Assembly: GCA_045542735.1 (NCBI GenBank)
Contig: JAZQLQ010000011.1
Coordinates: forward strand, 1-64,000
From: UBA2882 sp045542735
GTDB taxonomy: Bacteria; Bacillota; Clostridia; Lachnospirales; Lachnospiraceae
Length of the DNA: 64,000 bases
Reading direction: 5' to 3'
The position numbers were made by a program, and so were the translations under genes. How positions within the stretch are numbered: position 1 is the first letter of the stretch; every line of letters starts with the position of its first letter. The notes beneath the pieces were generated by a model. It made no database searches and was not told where the DNA came from. It saw nothing but the letters and a program-made list of their open reading frames with translations. Of the stretch, positions 15,826-24,347 are shown one piece after another.

Positions 15826-16779
15826 ATGAAAAAAGATTGGAACAGAAAGCCTTACTATTCCTTGGATTACTACTGCAAGGAAAGATTTGGCGAGAAAGTA
15901 TATAAAATTGCATTGGATGGTGGTTTTACCTGTCCAAACCGGGATGGTACCATTGGTCAGGGCGGATGCATCTTTTGCAGCGGTGGCGGAAGCGGCGAAT
16001 TTGCCACATCTGTTGATCCCGCAAATCCTGCTGATAGTATCCATGCACAACTGGAAAAAGGACTATCCTTATTTCATGATAAAAAAGTAGGCGATAAATA
16101 TATCGCCTATTTTCAAGCCTATACCAACACATATGGCAAACCCGAACGGCTATATGCTCTTTATTTTGCCGCACTCTCCCATCCCAAAGTCATCGGCATA
16201 TCCATTGCCACCAGACCGGATTGTTTGGGCGATGAGGTATTTGCAGTCTTAGAACGGGTTATGTCAGAGTTCCCTGATAAATTTGTCTGGATTGAACTGG
16301 GACTTCAGACCATACATGAAGATACAGCCGCATACATCCGACGGGGATATCCTTTATCCGTCTTCGAGACAGCTGTTTCGGAGTTAAAAAAGAGGGCTAT
16401 TCCCTTTATCATACACACAATCTTAGGACTGCCCGGAGAGGATAAAAAACGCATTTTAGAAACCATCGATTATGTAAACCAAATTCAGCCTTTTGGAATA
16501 AAATTACAACTGTTACACATTCTAAAAAATACGGATCTGGCTATTCATTACGAAAACGGCTTGGTCCCGGTTTATTCCAAGGATGAATACCTGGATATTC
16601 TGCTTTCCTGCATCGCCAATCTGAATCCGGAGATTGTCGTTCATCGCATCACCGGAGATGGCCCAAAGAATTTACTGATTGAGCCAAAATGGAGTCTGAA
16701 CAAACGGGATGTCCTGAACACTTTTCATAAACTATGCCGTGAAAAAGCAGTATTTCAGGGAATGAATTGTAATGTCTAA
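15826..16779 (+). CDS. TIGR01212-family radical SAM protein (YhcC-like)
   Basis: The 317-residue protein opens with the family signature around ALDGGFTCPNRDGT and the cluster cysteines C-x11-C-x2-C (TC...GGCIFC). This is an unusual spacing that marks this subgroup of radical SAM proteins. It should bind a 4Fe-4S cluster and cleave S-adenosylmethionine; the substrate is unknown. No ribosome site precedes the ATG at 15826, and a GTG lies 15 bases upstream, so translation may be coupled to the malic enzyme gene. The neighbour downstream is a DUF4364 gene on the same strand. Confidence 0.9.
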   Translation: MKKDWNRKPYYSLDYYCKERFGEKVYKIALDGGFTCPNRDGTIGQGGCIFCSGGGSGEFATSVDPANPADSIHAQLEKGLSLFHDKKVGDKYIAYFQAYTNTYGKPERLYALYFAALSHPKVIGISIATRPDCLGDEVFAVLERVMSEFPDKFVWIELGLQTIHEDTAAYIRRGYPLSVFETAVSELKKRAIPFIIHTILGLPGEDKKRILETIDYVNQIQPFGIKLQLLHILKNTDLAIHYENGLVPVYSKDEYLDILLSCIANLNPEIVVHRITGDGPKNLLIEPKWSLNKRDVLNTFHKLCREKAVFQGMNCNV

Positions 16780-16823
16780 GACAGCTATATTATTTTGCAA
16801 ATAAATTAAAACGAGGTTTAACT

Positions 16824-17339
16824 ATGTCTCAAGAACCCATGACTTTATACAAATTAATCGTACTTTACATGCTGGATCGGGTGTCTTTTCCCTTGACCCG
16901 GGCACAAATTGACAACTTCATCTTAGAAAAAGAATACACCAATTATTTAACCCTCCAGCAGGCCATTGGCGAGCTGTGTGATATCAACCTATTGTCTACC
17001 AGAACCATTCACAACCGCACGCAACTTATGTTAACTGAAGAAGGGCATACAACTTTGGACTTTTTCCGCAATAATATACCGGAAGCTATCAAAGAAGAAA
17101 TCGATGTATACCTAAAAGAAAACTCCATTGCATTACGCAATGAAGTCTCTGTAACAGGTCAATATTATAAAACCACCGGAGGCAGCTACCAGGCAATCTT
17201 AACCGCCATGGAGCGCGGCGAAGTACTGATGGAGTTAAAACTGAACATACCTGATGAAAAAACCGCCTCTGCTGTCTGTGATCACTGGCAGAAAAAGAAC
17301 GAGGATATCTATGCTATGTTGATGAAGGAATTGTTTTAG
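16824..17339 (+). CDS. DUF4364 family protein
   Basis: A 171-residue cytosolic protein matching the DUF4364 family of Clostridia. The N-terminal about 80 residues look like a winged helix (LYKLIVLYMLDRVSFPLT, then LTLQQAIGELCDINLLS and LTEEGHTTL), so it may bind DNA in the manner of PadR/MarR-like proteins. No ligand or target is known. The start has an AACGAGG ribosome site. It follows the radical SAM gene by 44 bases and is probably the last gene of the malic enzyme transcript. Confidence 0.88.
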   Translation: MSQEPMTLYKLIVLYMLDRVSFPLTRAQIDNFILEKEYTNYLTLQQAIGELCDINLLSTRTIHNRTQLMLTEEGHTTLDFFRNNIPEAIKEEIDVYLKENSIALRNEVSVTGQYYKTTGGSYQAILTAMERGEVLMELKLNIPDEKTASAVCDHWQKKNEDIYAMLMKELF

Positions 17340-17345
17340 CTTTAT

Positions 17346-17377
17346 GTACCAAATGAGGTTAATTCATACTTTGGTAC
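17346..17377. terminator. Inverted repeat between convergent genes
   Basis: GTACCAAA (17346-17353) mirrors TTTGGTAC (17370-17377) in the 69-base gap between DUF4364 and the ferredoxin-ArsC gene. It probably serves as a bidirectional transcript end, although there is no long T run. Confidence 0.4.
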
Positions 17378-17408
17378 TATTCATAAAGTTGAAATTTTCA
17401 AGTGTTTT

Positions 17409-18065
17409 CTAAATTCTTAATTTGTCCATTAACTTTAATATTTTTGCTTCAATGTTTTTTATAGTTTCTTCAAACACCTCATCACTTTGACCTGATGGAT
17501 CATCCAAGCCCCAGTTCTCCGCATATTGGCTCGGAACATTCGGGCAGCTTACATTACAACCCATAAAAATAACCACATCCGGCTCAGGAATATCCTCTAT
17601 CAGTTTATTGTACTGTGCTTGTTCCATATTAATTCCATGTAACCTTTTCATCATACGAACTGCATCCGGATTGATATGGTCTTTGAGTGCTGTTCCTGCC
17701 GAATAACTCTCAAACACATCTGAAGCCATTTTTTTACCTAACGCCTCAGCTATCTGACTGCGACAGGAATTATGAACACAGACAAATGCCACCTTTGGCT
17801 TTCCTTCACATTTAATTTCCGGTTTGTAAGTTTCATAATCGTAATCAATATCCAATGTTCCATCATCACCAACATAATGAATCGCTCCCATCGGACATTT
17901 CTTCTCACAACCATGACACCCATGCACGCAGCCATTTCCATATACGACATTCGGTTTGTTTGTATCTACATCCAGTTTATACACACCATGTTTGCACATA
18001 TCCTTGCAAGCCATACAACCTATACATTTATCATAATCAATAACCGGATACCATCCTTTACTCAT
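17409..18065 (-). CDS. Ferredoxin-arsenate reductase (LMW-PTP type) fusion
   Basis: Residues 1-65 form a two-cluster ferredoxin: CIGCMACKDMC (Cys14, 17, 20, 24) and C-x3-C-x2-C-x3-C (Cys46, 50, 53, 57). Residues about 88-218 form a low-molecular-weight phosphatase/ArsC domain. It has the P-loop CVHNSCR (Cys96, Arg102), the relay pair Cys170 and Cys174 in MGCNVSCP, and the DDP acid loop at 188-190. The thioredoxin-coupled ArsC class uses exactly such a three-cysteine relay to reduce arsenate to arsenite. Fusion to a ferredoxin suggests a different or additional electron route. It is the last gene of the arsR operon, 11 bases after the thioredoxin-like gene. Confidence 0.9.
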   Translation of the reverse strand: MSKGWYPVIDYDKCIGCMACKDMCKHGVYKLDVDTNKPNVVYGNGCVHGCHGCEKKCPMGAIHYVGDDGTLDIDYDYETYKPEIKCEGKPKVAFVCVHNSCRSQIAEALGKKMASDVFESYSAGTALKDHINPDAVRMMKRLHGINMEQAQYNKLIEDIPEPDVVIFMGCNVSCPNVPSQYAENWGLDDPSGQSDEVFEETIKNIEAKILKLMDKLRI

Positions 18066-18076
18066 ATATCCTCCCT

Positions 18077-18511
18077 TTAGAAACCGAGCTTATGGAGTAA
18101 TTTTTCTACATCTGTTGATTTTAACACCTTACCCATTGATACTACTTTTTCATTCACGACAATTGCAGGCATACTCATTACACCATAAGTCATAACTTTT
18201 TCCATATCGGTAATGTATTCTACCTCTAAATTGAGTCCCAAATGAGAAACGGCTTCTTTTGCATATTCATACTGCTCATGGCAAGATTTACAGCCGGCAC
18301 CAAGTACTTTAATACAGCAAATTCCATCTACAGCTTCAGGACAACATGTTTCTTTCTGTGTTCCTGCATTGTCTTCACAGCAAGAAGACTGTGCTTCATT
18401 GCCGCCACAGCAACAACATTTGTCCTCTTTCACTTCATCCACAGGAGCATTGCACTCACAAGTCGGCTCCTTTACTTCTTCTTTCTTTTTTCCAAAATTA
18501 AATAAACCCAT
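18077..18511 (-). CDS. Cys-rich thioredoxin-like redox disulfide protein
   Basis: The 144-residue protein ends in a thioredoxin-fold domain of the small redox-active disulfide family. Its active site is GCKSC (Cys74 and Cys77), followed by a cis-proline region MSMPAIVVNE. The N-terminal about 66 residues are unusual: charged and studded with 12 cysteines, including CCCC, CC, CC and CC groups, which suggests metal or arsenite binding. The TTG at 18517 opens the frame, but AGGAGG spacing favours the ATG at 18511. It sits between the permease and the ferredoxin-ArsC gene and is a plausible electron donor or metal-handling partner. Confidence 0.85.
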   Translation of the reverse strand: MGLFNFGKKKEEVKEPTCECNAPVDEVKEDKCCCCGGNEAQSSCCEDNAGTQKETCCPEAVDGICCIKVLGAGCKSCHEQYEYAKEAVSHLGLNLEVEYITDMEKVMTYGVMSMPAIVVNEKVVSMGKVLKSTDVEKLLHKLGF

Positions 18512-18549
18512 TCTCAAATCCTCCTAAATTATATTCTTACTTTTTTATA

Positions 18550-19554
18550 TTAAACCAGCAAATACTGAAACACATTGAAGAAATATCCAACAATAATAAT
18601 TCCTATCGTGCAGATTGCCACAAATATTCCTAACAACTTAGGCTTTACAGCTTTCTTTAACATAATGATTGAAGGCAAAGAAAGTGTTGTAACCCCCATC
18701 ATAAATGACAATACCACACCTAATCTTGCACCCTTTGCAAGCAGAGCTTCTGCAATCGGAATACAACCAAAAATATCTGCGTACATCGGTATTCCTGCAA
18801 TCGTTGCAATGATTACACCGAATGGATTACCTGTACCCAATGCACTTACAATCCATTCTTCCGGAATCCAGTTATGAATAAACGCACCAATACTAACACC
18901 TATCAGAACATACGGCGCTACCTTCTTTGCGGTTTCTACCACTTGTTCCCACGCAAACTTAAGTCTGTCTTTTCTTGTAAGCTCCTCCTGAGGAACATCA
19001 ATTGAATTCGCATTTCGAATAAACTCGTGAACCTGATCCTCCAAATGCATTTTTTCTATCAGTGTTCCGCCAACAACTGCAATAACCAATCCAACTATTA
19101 CATATACGATAGCAACTTTCCAACCGAAAATACTCATAAGCAATACCAGTGAGCCTAAATCAACCATAGGCGAAGATATCAGGAATGAGAAAGTAACCCC
19201 CAGCGGAAGTCCGGCACTTGTGAAACCGATAAACAATGGAATCGAAGAACAAGAACAGAAAGGCGTAACAGTTCCGAGAAGAGCCGCAATGATGTTTGCC
19301 CATATTCCCTTAAATTTTCCAAGTATCTTTTTCGTTCTTTCTGGTGGAAAATAACTTTGAATATATGAAATAATTAAAATCAGGAAGCCAAGCAATACCA
19401 TAATTTTAATTACATCATAAATAAAAAAATGTATGCTTCCTCCAACTTTACCACTTGTATCAAGACCAATCACCTCTAAACTGCTTCCTATCAGTCTATT
19501 GAGCCATTGCATTCCAAGTATTTCATCTTGGAAGAAATTCCATAAATTTTGCAT
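18550..19554 (-). CDS. ArsP/DUF318-type permease
   Basis: The 334-residue membrane protein has eight or more hydrophobic segments. It shows the family signature FCSCSSIPLFIGF followed by GLPLGVTFSFLISSPMVD. This permease family exports (organo)arsenicals or other soft metals across the cytoplasmic membrane. A soluble loop lies at about residues 165-205. It is the second gene of the operon, after the ArsR repressor gene and ahead of two redox genes, a setting that supports an arsenic or thiol-metal role. The start ATG at 19554 is preceded by an AGGAGG site. Confidence 0.9.
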   Translation of the reverse strand: MQNLWNFFQDEILGMQWLNRLIGSSLEVIGLDTSGKVGGSIHFFIYDVIKIMVLLGFLILIISYIQSYFPPERTKKILGKFKGIWANIIAALLGTVTPFCSCSSIPLFIGFTSAGLPLGVTFSFLISSPMVDLGSLVLLMSIFGWKVAIVYVIVGLVIAVVGGTLIEKMHLEDQVHEFIRNANSIDVPQEELTRKDRLKFAWEQVVETAKKVAPYVLIGVSIGAFIHNWIPEEWIVSALGTGNPFGVIIATIAGIPMYADIFGCIPIAEALLAKGARLGVVLSFMMGVTTLSLPSIIMLKKAVKPKLLGIFVAICTIGIIIVGYFFNVFQYLLV

Positions 19555-19633
19555 GTTCTACCTCCTATATATTCATACATTTAAGTATTTCGATATATTC
19601 TATTAATGATTAGTCGTGCGTAATCGCTAACCA

Positions 19634-19936
19634 TTATCCCTTACAACACGACATCTCATTATCCCTACATTTAGCAAATGTATCTAAGTATTCTTTTACA
19701 TTTCGTATGCCCTCTTCTGAAATTGAATAGTGCATCCACTTACCTTCTTTTCGGCTGACCACAACACCAGCATCACATAAAATTTTCATATGGTGTGATA
19801 AAGTTGGCTGTGTTATCTGCATTTCTTCTAGCAATTTACAAGCACACTTTTCTCCGCCTTGTAATAACGTTAAAATCTGCAATCGATTTTCATCACAGAA
19901 TGCTTTGAACATAGTGGCTGTTTTTCTGTAGTCCAA
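19634..19936 (-). CDS. arsR: ArsR-family metalloregulator
   Basis: A 100-residue winged-helix repressor. The metal site KCACKLLE (two cysteines at the start of the helix-turn-helix) matches the ArsR As(III)/Sb(III) motif, and the recognition helix is QPTLSHHMKIL. A CC pair lies near the C-terminus. The frame is open to 19954, but GGAGG lies inside that stretch and is well spaced for the TTG start at 19936. Like relatives, it should repress its own operon and release DNA on binding arsenite. A strong promoter lies directly upstream. Confidence 0.92.
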   Translation of the reverse strand: MDYRKTATMFKAFCDENRLQILTLLQGGEKCACKLLEEMQITQPTLSHHMKILCDAGVVVSRKEGKWMHYSISEEGIRNVKEYLDTFAKCRDNEMSCCKG

Positions 19937-19973
19937 TACCACACCTCCATTCATTGATGTTTATCTATATGAT

Positions 19974-20002
19974 ATTATATGTAACACATTGAAATTTGTC
20001 AA
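19974..20002 (-). promoter_or_regulatory. Strong consensus promoter of the arsR operon
   Basis: Minus-strand TTGACA and TATAAT are perfect consensus hexamers with a 17-base spacer. The AT-rich partial palindrome around 19965-19981 (CTATATGATATTATATG) overlaps the -10 and is a plausible ArsR operator. Confidence 0.8.
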
Positions 20003-20043
20003 TATGTTTTCGGACTTGAAAATTCAATTTTTCCTCTTACACA

Positions 20044-20778
20044 TCAATCATTGTATTCATAGAACATTTCATCCAACAACTTATCTATCCCTGTTTTATC
20101 TCCCATTGCCGCCTTTAATAACGTCCCAATATTTTGAAACATCAGTTTAAAATATAGCCAATCCCCTAAATCATCATATTTTCTCGTTGAATTAATGAGA
20201 TGATTATTTCGAAGTGTAGTATATTTCTTACCCTGCTTTTTTCCATATTTCTTCAACATTTTAGCGGTTGCTACATCTTCCATAGCCTTCTGATCTACAA
20301 AGCCTCCGATTGCATCAAAGGTATCTTTTTTTGCCCAAAATATACCGCTATATAATCCTGTAAGCCCAAACAATATCCTGCACATAATATCATTGCACCA
20401 TAAGGGAAATGAATATCTCTCAAAACGTATCGGAGCTCCTCCACCGATATATCTTCCGGTTCTAAGGAGTTTGTATATTTCTGATAACGTTCCTTTTGTC
20501 ATGCGGTTATCGGCATCTATGGTCACGATTATCTTTCCTCTAGCAACCAATATTCCGGCATTTCGAACTTTTGCAATACATCGATCCTCGTTGAAAACAA
20601 CCATTGCCCCATTATTTTCTGCAATTTCAGCTGTTTTGTCGGTACATCTGTTGCATACAACAATAATCTCTGTATTTCCGCGAAACTGTTTTGCAGATTC
20701 TTTTATTGACTTTATACATCTCTCTATATACTTTTCTTCATTATGAGCCGGTATTATTACCGAAATATGCATCTTCAT
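20044..20778 (-). CDS. Family 2 glycosyltransferase
   Basis: The 244-residue protein is a GT-A fold enzyme. Its opening is HISVIIPAHNEEKYIERCI, the nucleotide-binding acid region follows, and the DxD metal motif is in VTIDADN. It would transfer a sugar from a nucleotide sugar to an acceptor at the membrane face. It lacks transmembrane helices, apart from a hydrophobic stretch around the LFGLTGLYSGIFWA segment. Start: ATG at 20778 with GGAGG 6 bases upstream. It lies downstream of a phosphodiesterase-type gene on the same strand. The acceptor is unknown. Confidence 0.88.
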   Translation of the reverse strand: MKMHISVIIPAHNEEKYIERCIKSIKESAKQFRGNTEIIVVCNRCTDKTAEIAENNGAMVVFNEDRCIAKVRNAGILVARGKIIVTIDADNRMTKGTLSEIYKLLRTGRYIGGGAPIRFERYSFPLWCNDIMCRILFGLTGLYSGIFWAKKDTFDAIGGFVDQKAMEDVATAKMLKKYGKKQGKKYTTLRNNHLINSTRKYDDLGDWLYFKLMFQNIGTLLKAAMGDKTGIDKLLDEMFYEYND

Positions 20779-20816
20779 TTTATTCCTCCACATTCAGTAA
20801 AGTCCGAGCAATAATA

Positions 20817-22127
20817 TTACATTGCTAATATCTCATCCACGCATCTTCCGTCCGCATTCGATAGGATAACATCTATTATTTTTGCTAGTGTGGGACCTTC
20901 ATCATAGAGGTTCATGGACGGTACCTCCACACCTTCTTTGATGCCATAACCGAATGCCATAAAGAAGGTTTCGTAGTCCGGCTTGTCCGGAAGGTATCCG
21001 TGTGTACCTCTCATTTTTCCCTTCTTCATCTCCGAAACAGGCTCTGTCAAAGTATGGCAGTAGTCCAAATAAAAAACAGGTGCTTTCGCTTCCACTAAAT
21101 AGACACAAGTGTCATCTGCGCCCAACTCACCGGCTTCTTTCCCCGTAAATAGGCGGTCTATCCCATACAAAGGATCTTCCTTACATTTATCCAACAGATT
21201 TGTCAGTTTTGCAAATTCTTCCTTTGTGGCTTTTCTTTTTGGATTTTCATAAATGTAAGTACAACCATCACAATTTTTCGAAACATAAATATAATCCGTT
21301 ATTTTATCTCCGTCTGCTTCCAAAAATCCTTCTTGTTTTAACAGATAATTGAGATAAACAACACGCTCTGTATCAAACTGACAATGATCTCCAAGTATAA
21401 CAACCGTTGTTTTATCCATGTCACCGGTTGCTTCCAGCATATCCATCAACTCACCAAGACGTTTATCATGTCGATTCAGGGCTTCCGTCACTTTTTCATG
21501 GTCCACACCATAGATATGTCGATTGGTATCCACATCCGTAAAATGTATCATTACCATTTCAGGATTATATTTTGCTATGGTATGCAATGCTGATGCATGG
21601 ACAAAGTTATCCAACGCAGGCTGATGAACGCCGTCACGCAGAGAACCAAATTTTTTATTTAATTCCAATTCATATAACGGACTTCCGTTTAAAGCAGACA
21701 CCATAATCTGGTTTTCCCAGGGTCTGTTAGCCAAAACCTCCGGTAAATTGTATGTCACACGGCTTTTTGCCGTGACGGGCCAAAGGAGGGATGCCACCTT
21801 CCAGCCTTTTTTCAAGGCCTCATCATACAAGGTAGTGCCTTTTACATACTTGCGTTGCCACATCCAGTCCGGTGAAGGATGCATAGGTTGCAACAAAGTA
21901 TTGTTAATCACACCGTGATTTACCGGCTTTTTCCCTGTCACAATAGACACATGGGCCGGATAAGTAATGGATGGGTACACGCTTTGCACATGGGCACATT
22001 TTGCTGCCCGCTTCCAAAGTTTACCAAAATTGGGCAGGGTACAGAGATACGGAATATCCCTGGCTCCCACGGCATCCAATGAAATCATGATTAAACGTTG
22101 TTTAGCTGTTACTTTATTTTTACTCAT
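20817..22127 (-). CDS. Alkaline phosphatase-superfamily / nucleotide pyrophosphatase-like phosphodiesterase
   Basis: The 436-residue protein belongs to the type I phosphodiesterase/nucleotide pyrophosphatase family. The metal aspartate segment is LIMISLDAVGARDIP, and the nucleophile region is SITYPAHVSIVTGK with Thr as the likely nucleophile. Further metal ligands are in FTDVDTNRHIYG, ILGDHCQF and RGTHGYLP. There is no signal peptide, so it acts in the cytosol or at the inner face. It should cleave phosphodiester or phosphomonoester bonds; the substrate is not evident. It lies between rarA and a GT2 gene. Confidence 0.88.
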   Translation of the reverse strand: MSKNKVTAKQRLIMISLDAVGARDIPYLCTLPNFGKLWKRAAKCAHVQSVYPSITYPAHVSIVTGKKPVNHGVINNTLLQPMHPSPDWMWQRKYVKGTTLYDEALKKGWKVASLLWPVTAKSRVTYNLPEVLANRPWENQIMVSALNGSPLYELELNKKFGSLRDGVHQPALDNFVHASALHTIAKYNPEMVMIHFTDVDTNRHIYGVDHEKVTEALNRHDKRLGELMDMLEATGDMDKTTVVILGDHCQFDTERVVYLNYLLKQEGFLEADGDKITDYIYVSKNCDGCTYIYENPKRKATKEEFAKLTNLLDKCKEDPLYGIDRLFTGKEAGELGADDTCVYLVEAKAPVFYLDYCHTLTEPVSEMKKGKMRGTHGYLPDKPDYETFFMAFGYGIKEGVEVPSMNLYDEGPTLAKIIDVILSNADGRCVDEILAM

Positions 22128-22154
22128 AGATTTAATCCTATTGGGATGAGTTGA

Positions 22155-23531
22155 CTATCTGTCATCAGCCTTATTTTCATTGATATCCGGCTTTGGTGCA
22201 CATTTTGCCTCTTCCCTGATGCGTTTCATGTGCTCTTTTACTTTCACCTCGTAGCCGTTATCCGTCGGGCGATAAAACTCTTTTCCATTTAATTCATAAG
22301 GCAAATATTGTTGTTCCACGTAATGATTTGCATAATCATGGGCATACAGATAACCAATGCCATGCCCAAGCTTTGCTGCTCCTTTATAATGTGCATCCTG
22401 TAAATGTGTGGGAATCGGTAAATTCCCGCTTGCTTCAACCTCTGCTGTGGCCTCATCAATTGCCAGATAAGAGGCATTGCTCTTTGGTGCGCTTGCCACA
22501 TAGGCTACCGCTTCTGCCAAAATGATACGTGACTCCGGCATACCGATGCGTTCTACTGCCTGTGCCGCGCTGACAGCCACCGTCAATGCATTGGGGTCTG
22601 CCATACCTACATCTTCTGCTGCGCAAATCATAATTCTGCGGGCAATAAAGGTAAGGCTTTCACCTGCATAGAGCATCCGGGCCAGATAATATAACGCTGC
22701 ATCGGGATCAGAACCACGCATACTCTTAATAAATGCAGAAATCGTATCATAATGCTGGTCTCCTGTTTTGTCATAGCGGACCACACGCTTTTGGATACAT
22801 TCACTTGCTACATCCAAGGTAATATGGATCTTACCGTCTTCACTGCGTTCTGTGGTTAAAATGCCAAGCTCAATAGCATTTAATGCATGTCTGGCATCAC
22901 CACCGGAGATTTCAGCCAGAAAATCTGCCGCATCATCATCAATCACAGCCTGATAAGCACCCATTCCTTTCTTTTCATCATAGACAGCCCGATGAATCAA
23001 AGAAAGTACATCTGCTTTCTCCAAAGGCTTCAATTTAAATACAATGGAACGGGATATAAGAGCACTGTTTACTTCAAAATAGGGATTCTCTGTAGTAGCT
23101 CCGATTAAGACCACAGTGCCGTCCTCTACAAAGGGAAGCAGATAATCCTGCTGGCCTTTATTAAAACGGTGAATCTCATCTACAAATAAAATGGTCTTTT
23201 TACCATACATGCCAAAGACATCCTTTGCCTTTGCAACCACTTCTTCCATATCCTTTTTGCCTGCAATGGTGGCATTGATCTGGGTAAACTCCGCACTGGT
23301 GGTATTGGCAATTACCTTGGCCAAAGTCGTCTTACCGGTTCCGGGCGGTCCATAAAAAATCACGCTTCCCAGCTTGTCCGCCTTAATGGCACGGTAAAGT
23401 AACTTATCCTTTCCGATGATATGCTGCTGGCCCACCACCTCATCTAAAGTTGTAGGACGCATACGTGCCGCCAGGGGAGATTCCTTCTCCATCTTATTTT
23501 CTCTCATATAGTCAAATAAATTCATATCCAT
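22155..23531 (-). CDS. rarA: Replication-associated recombination protein A
   Basis: A 458-residue AAA+ ATPase of the RarA/MgsA/WRNIP1 family acting at stalled replication forks. Walker A is FYGPPGTGKTTLA, Walker B is ILFVDEIHRFNKGQQD, and sensor 1 is LIGATTEN. The family C-terminal tetramerisation domain follows, including YKGAAKLGHG near the end. The frame opens at 23600, but the GAGG site before the ATG at 23531 gives the usual length. It is flanked by a deacetylase gene upstream and a phosphodiesterase gene downstream on the same strand. Confidence 0.96.
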   Translation of the reverse strand: MDMNLFDYMRENKMEKESPLAARMRPTTLDEVVGQQHIIGKDKLLYRAIKADKLGSVIFYGPPGTGKTTLAKVIANTTSAEFTQINATIAGKKDMEEVVAKAKDVFGMYGKKTILFVDEIHRFNKGQQDYLLPFVEDGTVVLIGATTENPYFEVNSALISRSIVFKLKPLEKADVLSLIHRAVYDEKKGMGAYQAVIDDDAADFLAEISGGDARHALNAIELGILTTERSEDGKIHITLDVASECIQKRVVRYDKTGDQHYDTISAFIKSMRGSDPDAALYYLARMLYAGESLTFIARRIMICAAEDVGMADPNALTVAVSAAQAVERIGMPESRIILAEAVAYVASAPKSNASYLAIDEATAEVEASGNLPIPTHLQDAHYKGAAKLGHGIGYLYAHDYANHYVEQQYLPYELNGKEFYRPTDNGYEVKVKEHMKRIREEAKCAPKPDINENKADDR

Positions 23532-23600
23532 AAAACTTGCCTCAATTGTTTGTTTTTCATACTCTATCATTATACTTTCTTTTTGCCTCGAAAACAACAT

Positions 23601-24308
23601 TCACTCATAGATCAATTCATCCACTGTCACAAATTCATATCCCTGCTTCTGCAATTCATCAATAATGGTAAAAGCCGCCTGTACACTGCTTTTATATTGG
23701 TCATGAAGTAGGATAATACAATGATCATCCGCATGTGACATCACCCGCTCTACCACCAATGAAGCATCTGTCGTACACCAATCCAATGGGTCCACATCCC
23801 ACATGACGCAGATCATTTCTGCCTGTCTCTCAATCTCACCTCCGGAATCTCCAAAGGGTGGTCGAAAAAATTGCGGATATTGCCCGGTTATCCGCTCAAT
23901 CAACTCATTGGCTGATACGACTTCTTTTTGAATCAGTTCTGCATCTGCATTCTCCAGACTCACATGATGGTAGGTATGATTTCCAATCAGATGTCCCTGT
24001 TCACTCATCTGTTTTGCAATCTCCGGATAGGCTTCCACCGCTGTACCCATGACAAAAAAAGTGACCTTCACATCCCTTTTTTCCAATCCATCCAACAACA
24101 TAGGGGTATATACCGGATGGGGACCATCATCAAAGGTCAGGGCAATTTTCTTCCTCTCTGTAGGCTCAATGACCGTTTCCGTATCAGATGCGAGAACCAT
24201 TTCTGACGAATCAGAGAAATCTGCAAATAAAAAGAGGCATCCCATGACCAGACAAAACGCCGCCAACATACCGATTATAATCTCAACATGTTTCCGTCTG
24301 CTTCTCAT
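23601..24308 (-). CDS. Membrane-anchored polysaccharide deacetylase
   Basis: The 235-residue protein has a basic N-terminus and one transmembrane or signal-anchor helix (about residues 7-29), then a NodB-type carbohydrate esterase family 4 domain. All catalytic motifs are present: TFDDGP (catalytic base and metal Asp), HTYHH (metal His), RPPFGD, DVDPLDW and ILLHD. It should remove acetyl groups from peptidoglycan or another wall glycan outside the membrane. The start is the ATG at 24308 after a GAGG site. Confidence 0.93.
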   Translation of the reverse strand: MRSRRKHVEIIIGMLAAFCLVMGCLFLFADFSDSSEMVLASDTETVIEPTERKKIALTFDDGPHPVYTPMLLDGLEKRDVKVTFFVMGTAVEAYPEIAKQMSEQGHLIGNHTYHHVSLENADAELIQKEVVSANELIERITGQYPQFFRPPFGDSGGEIERQAEMICVMWDVDPLDWCTTDASLVVERVMSHADDHCIILLHDQYKSSVQAAFTIIDELQKQGYEFVTVDELIYE

Positions 24309-24347
24309 GGATACCTCTATCATTCACTTATTATTTATTCTATGCTG

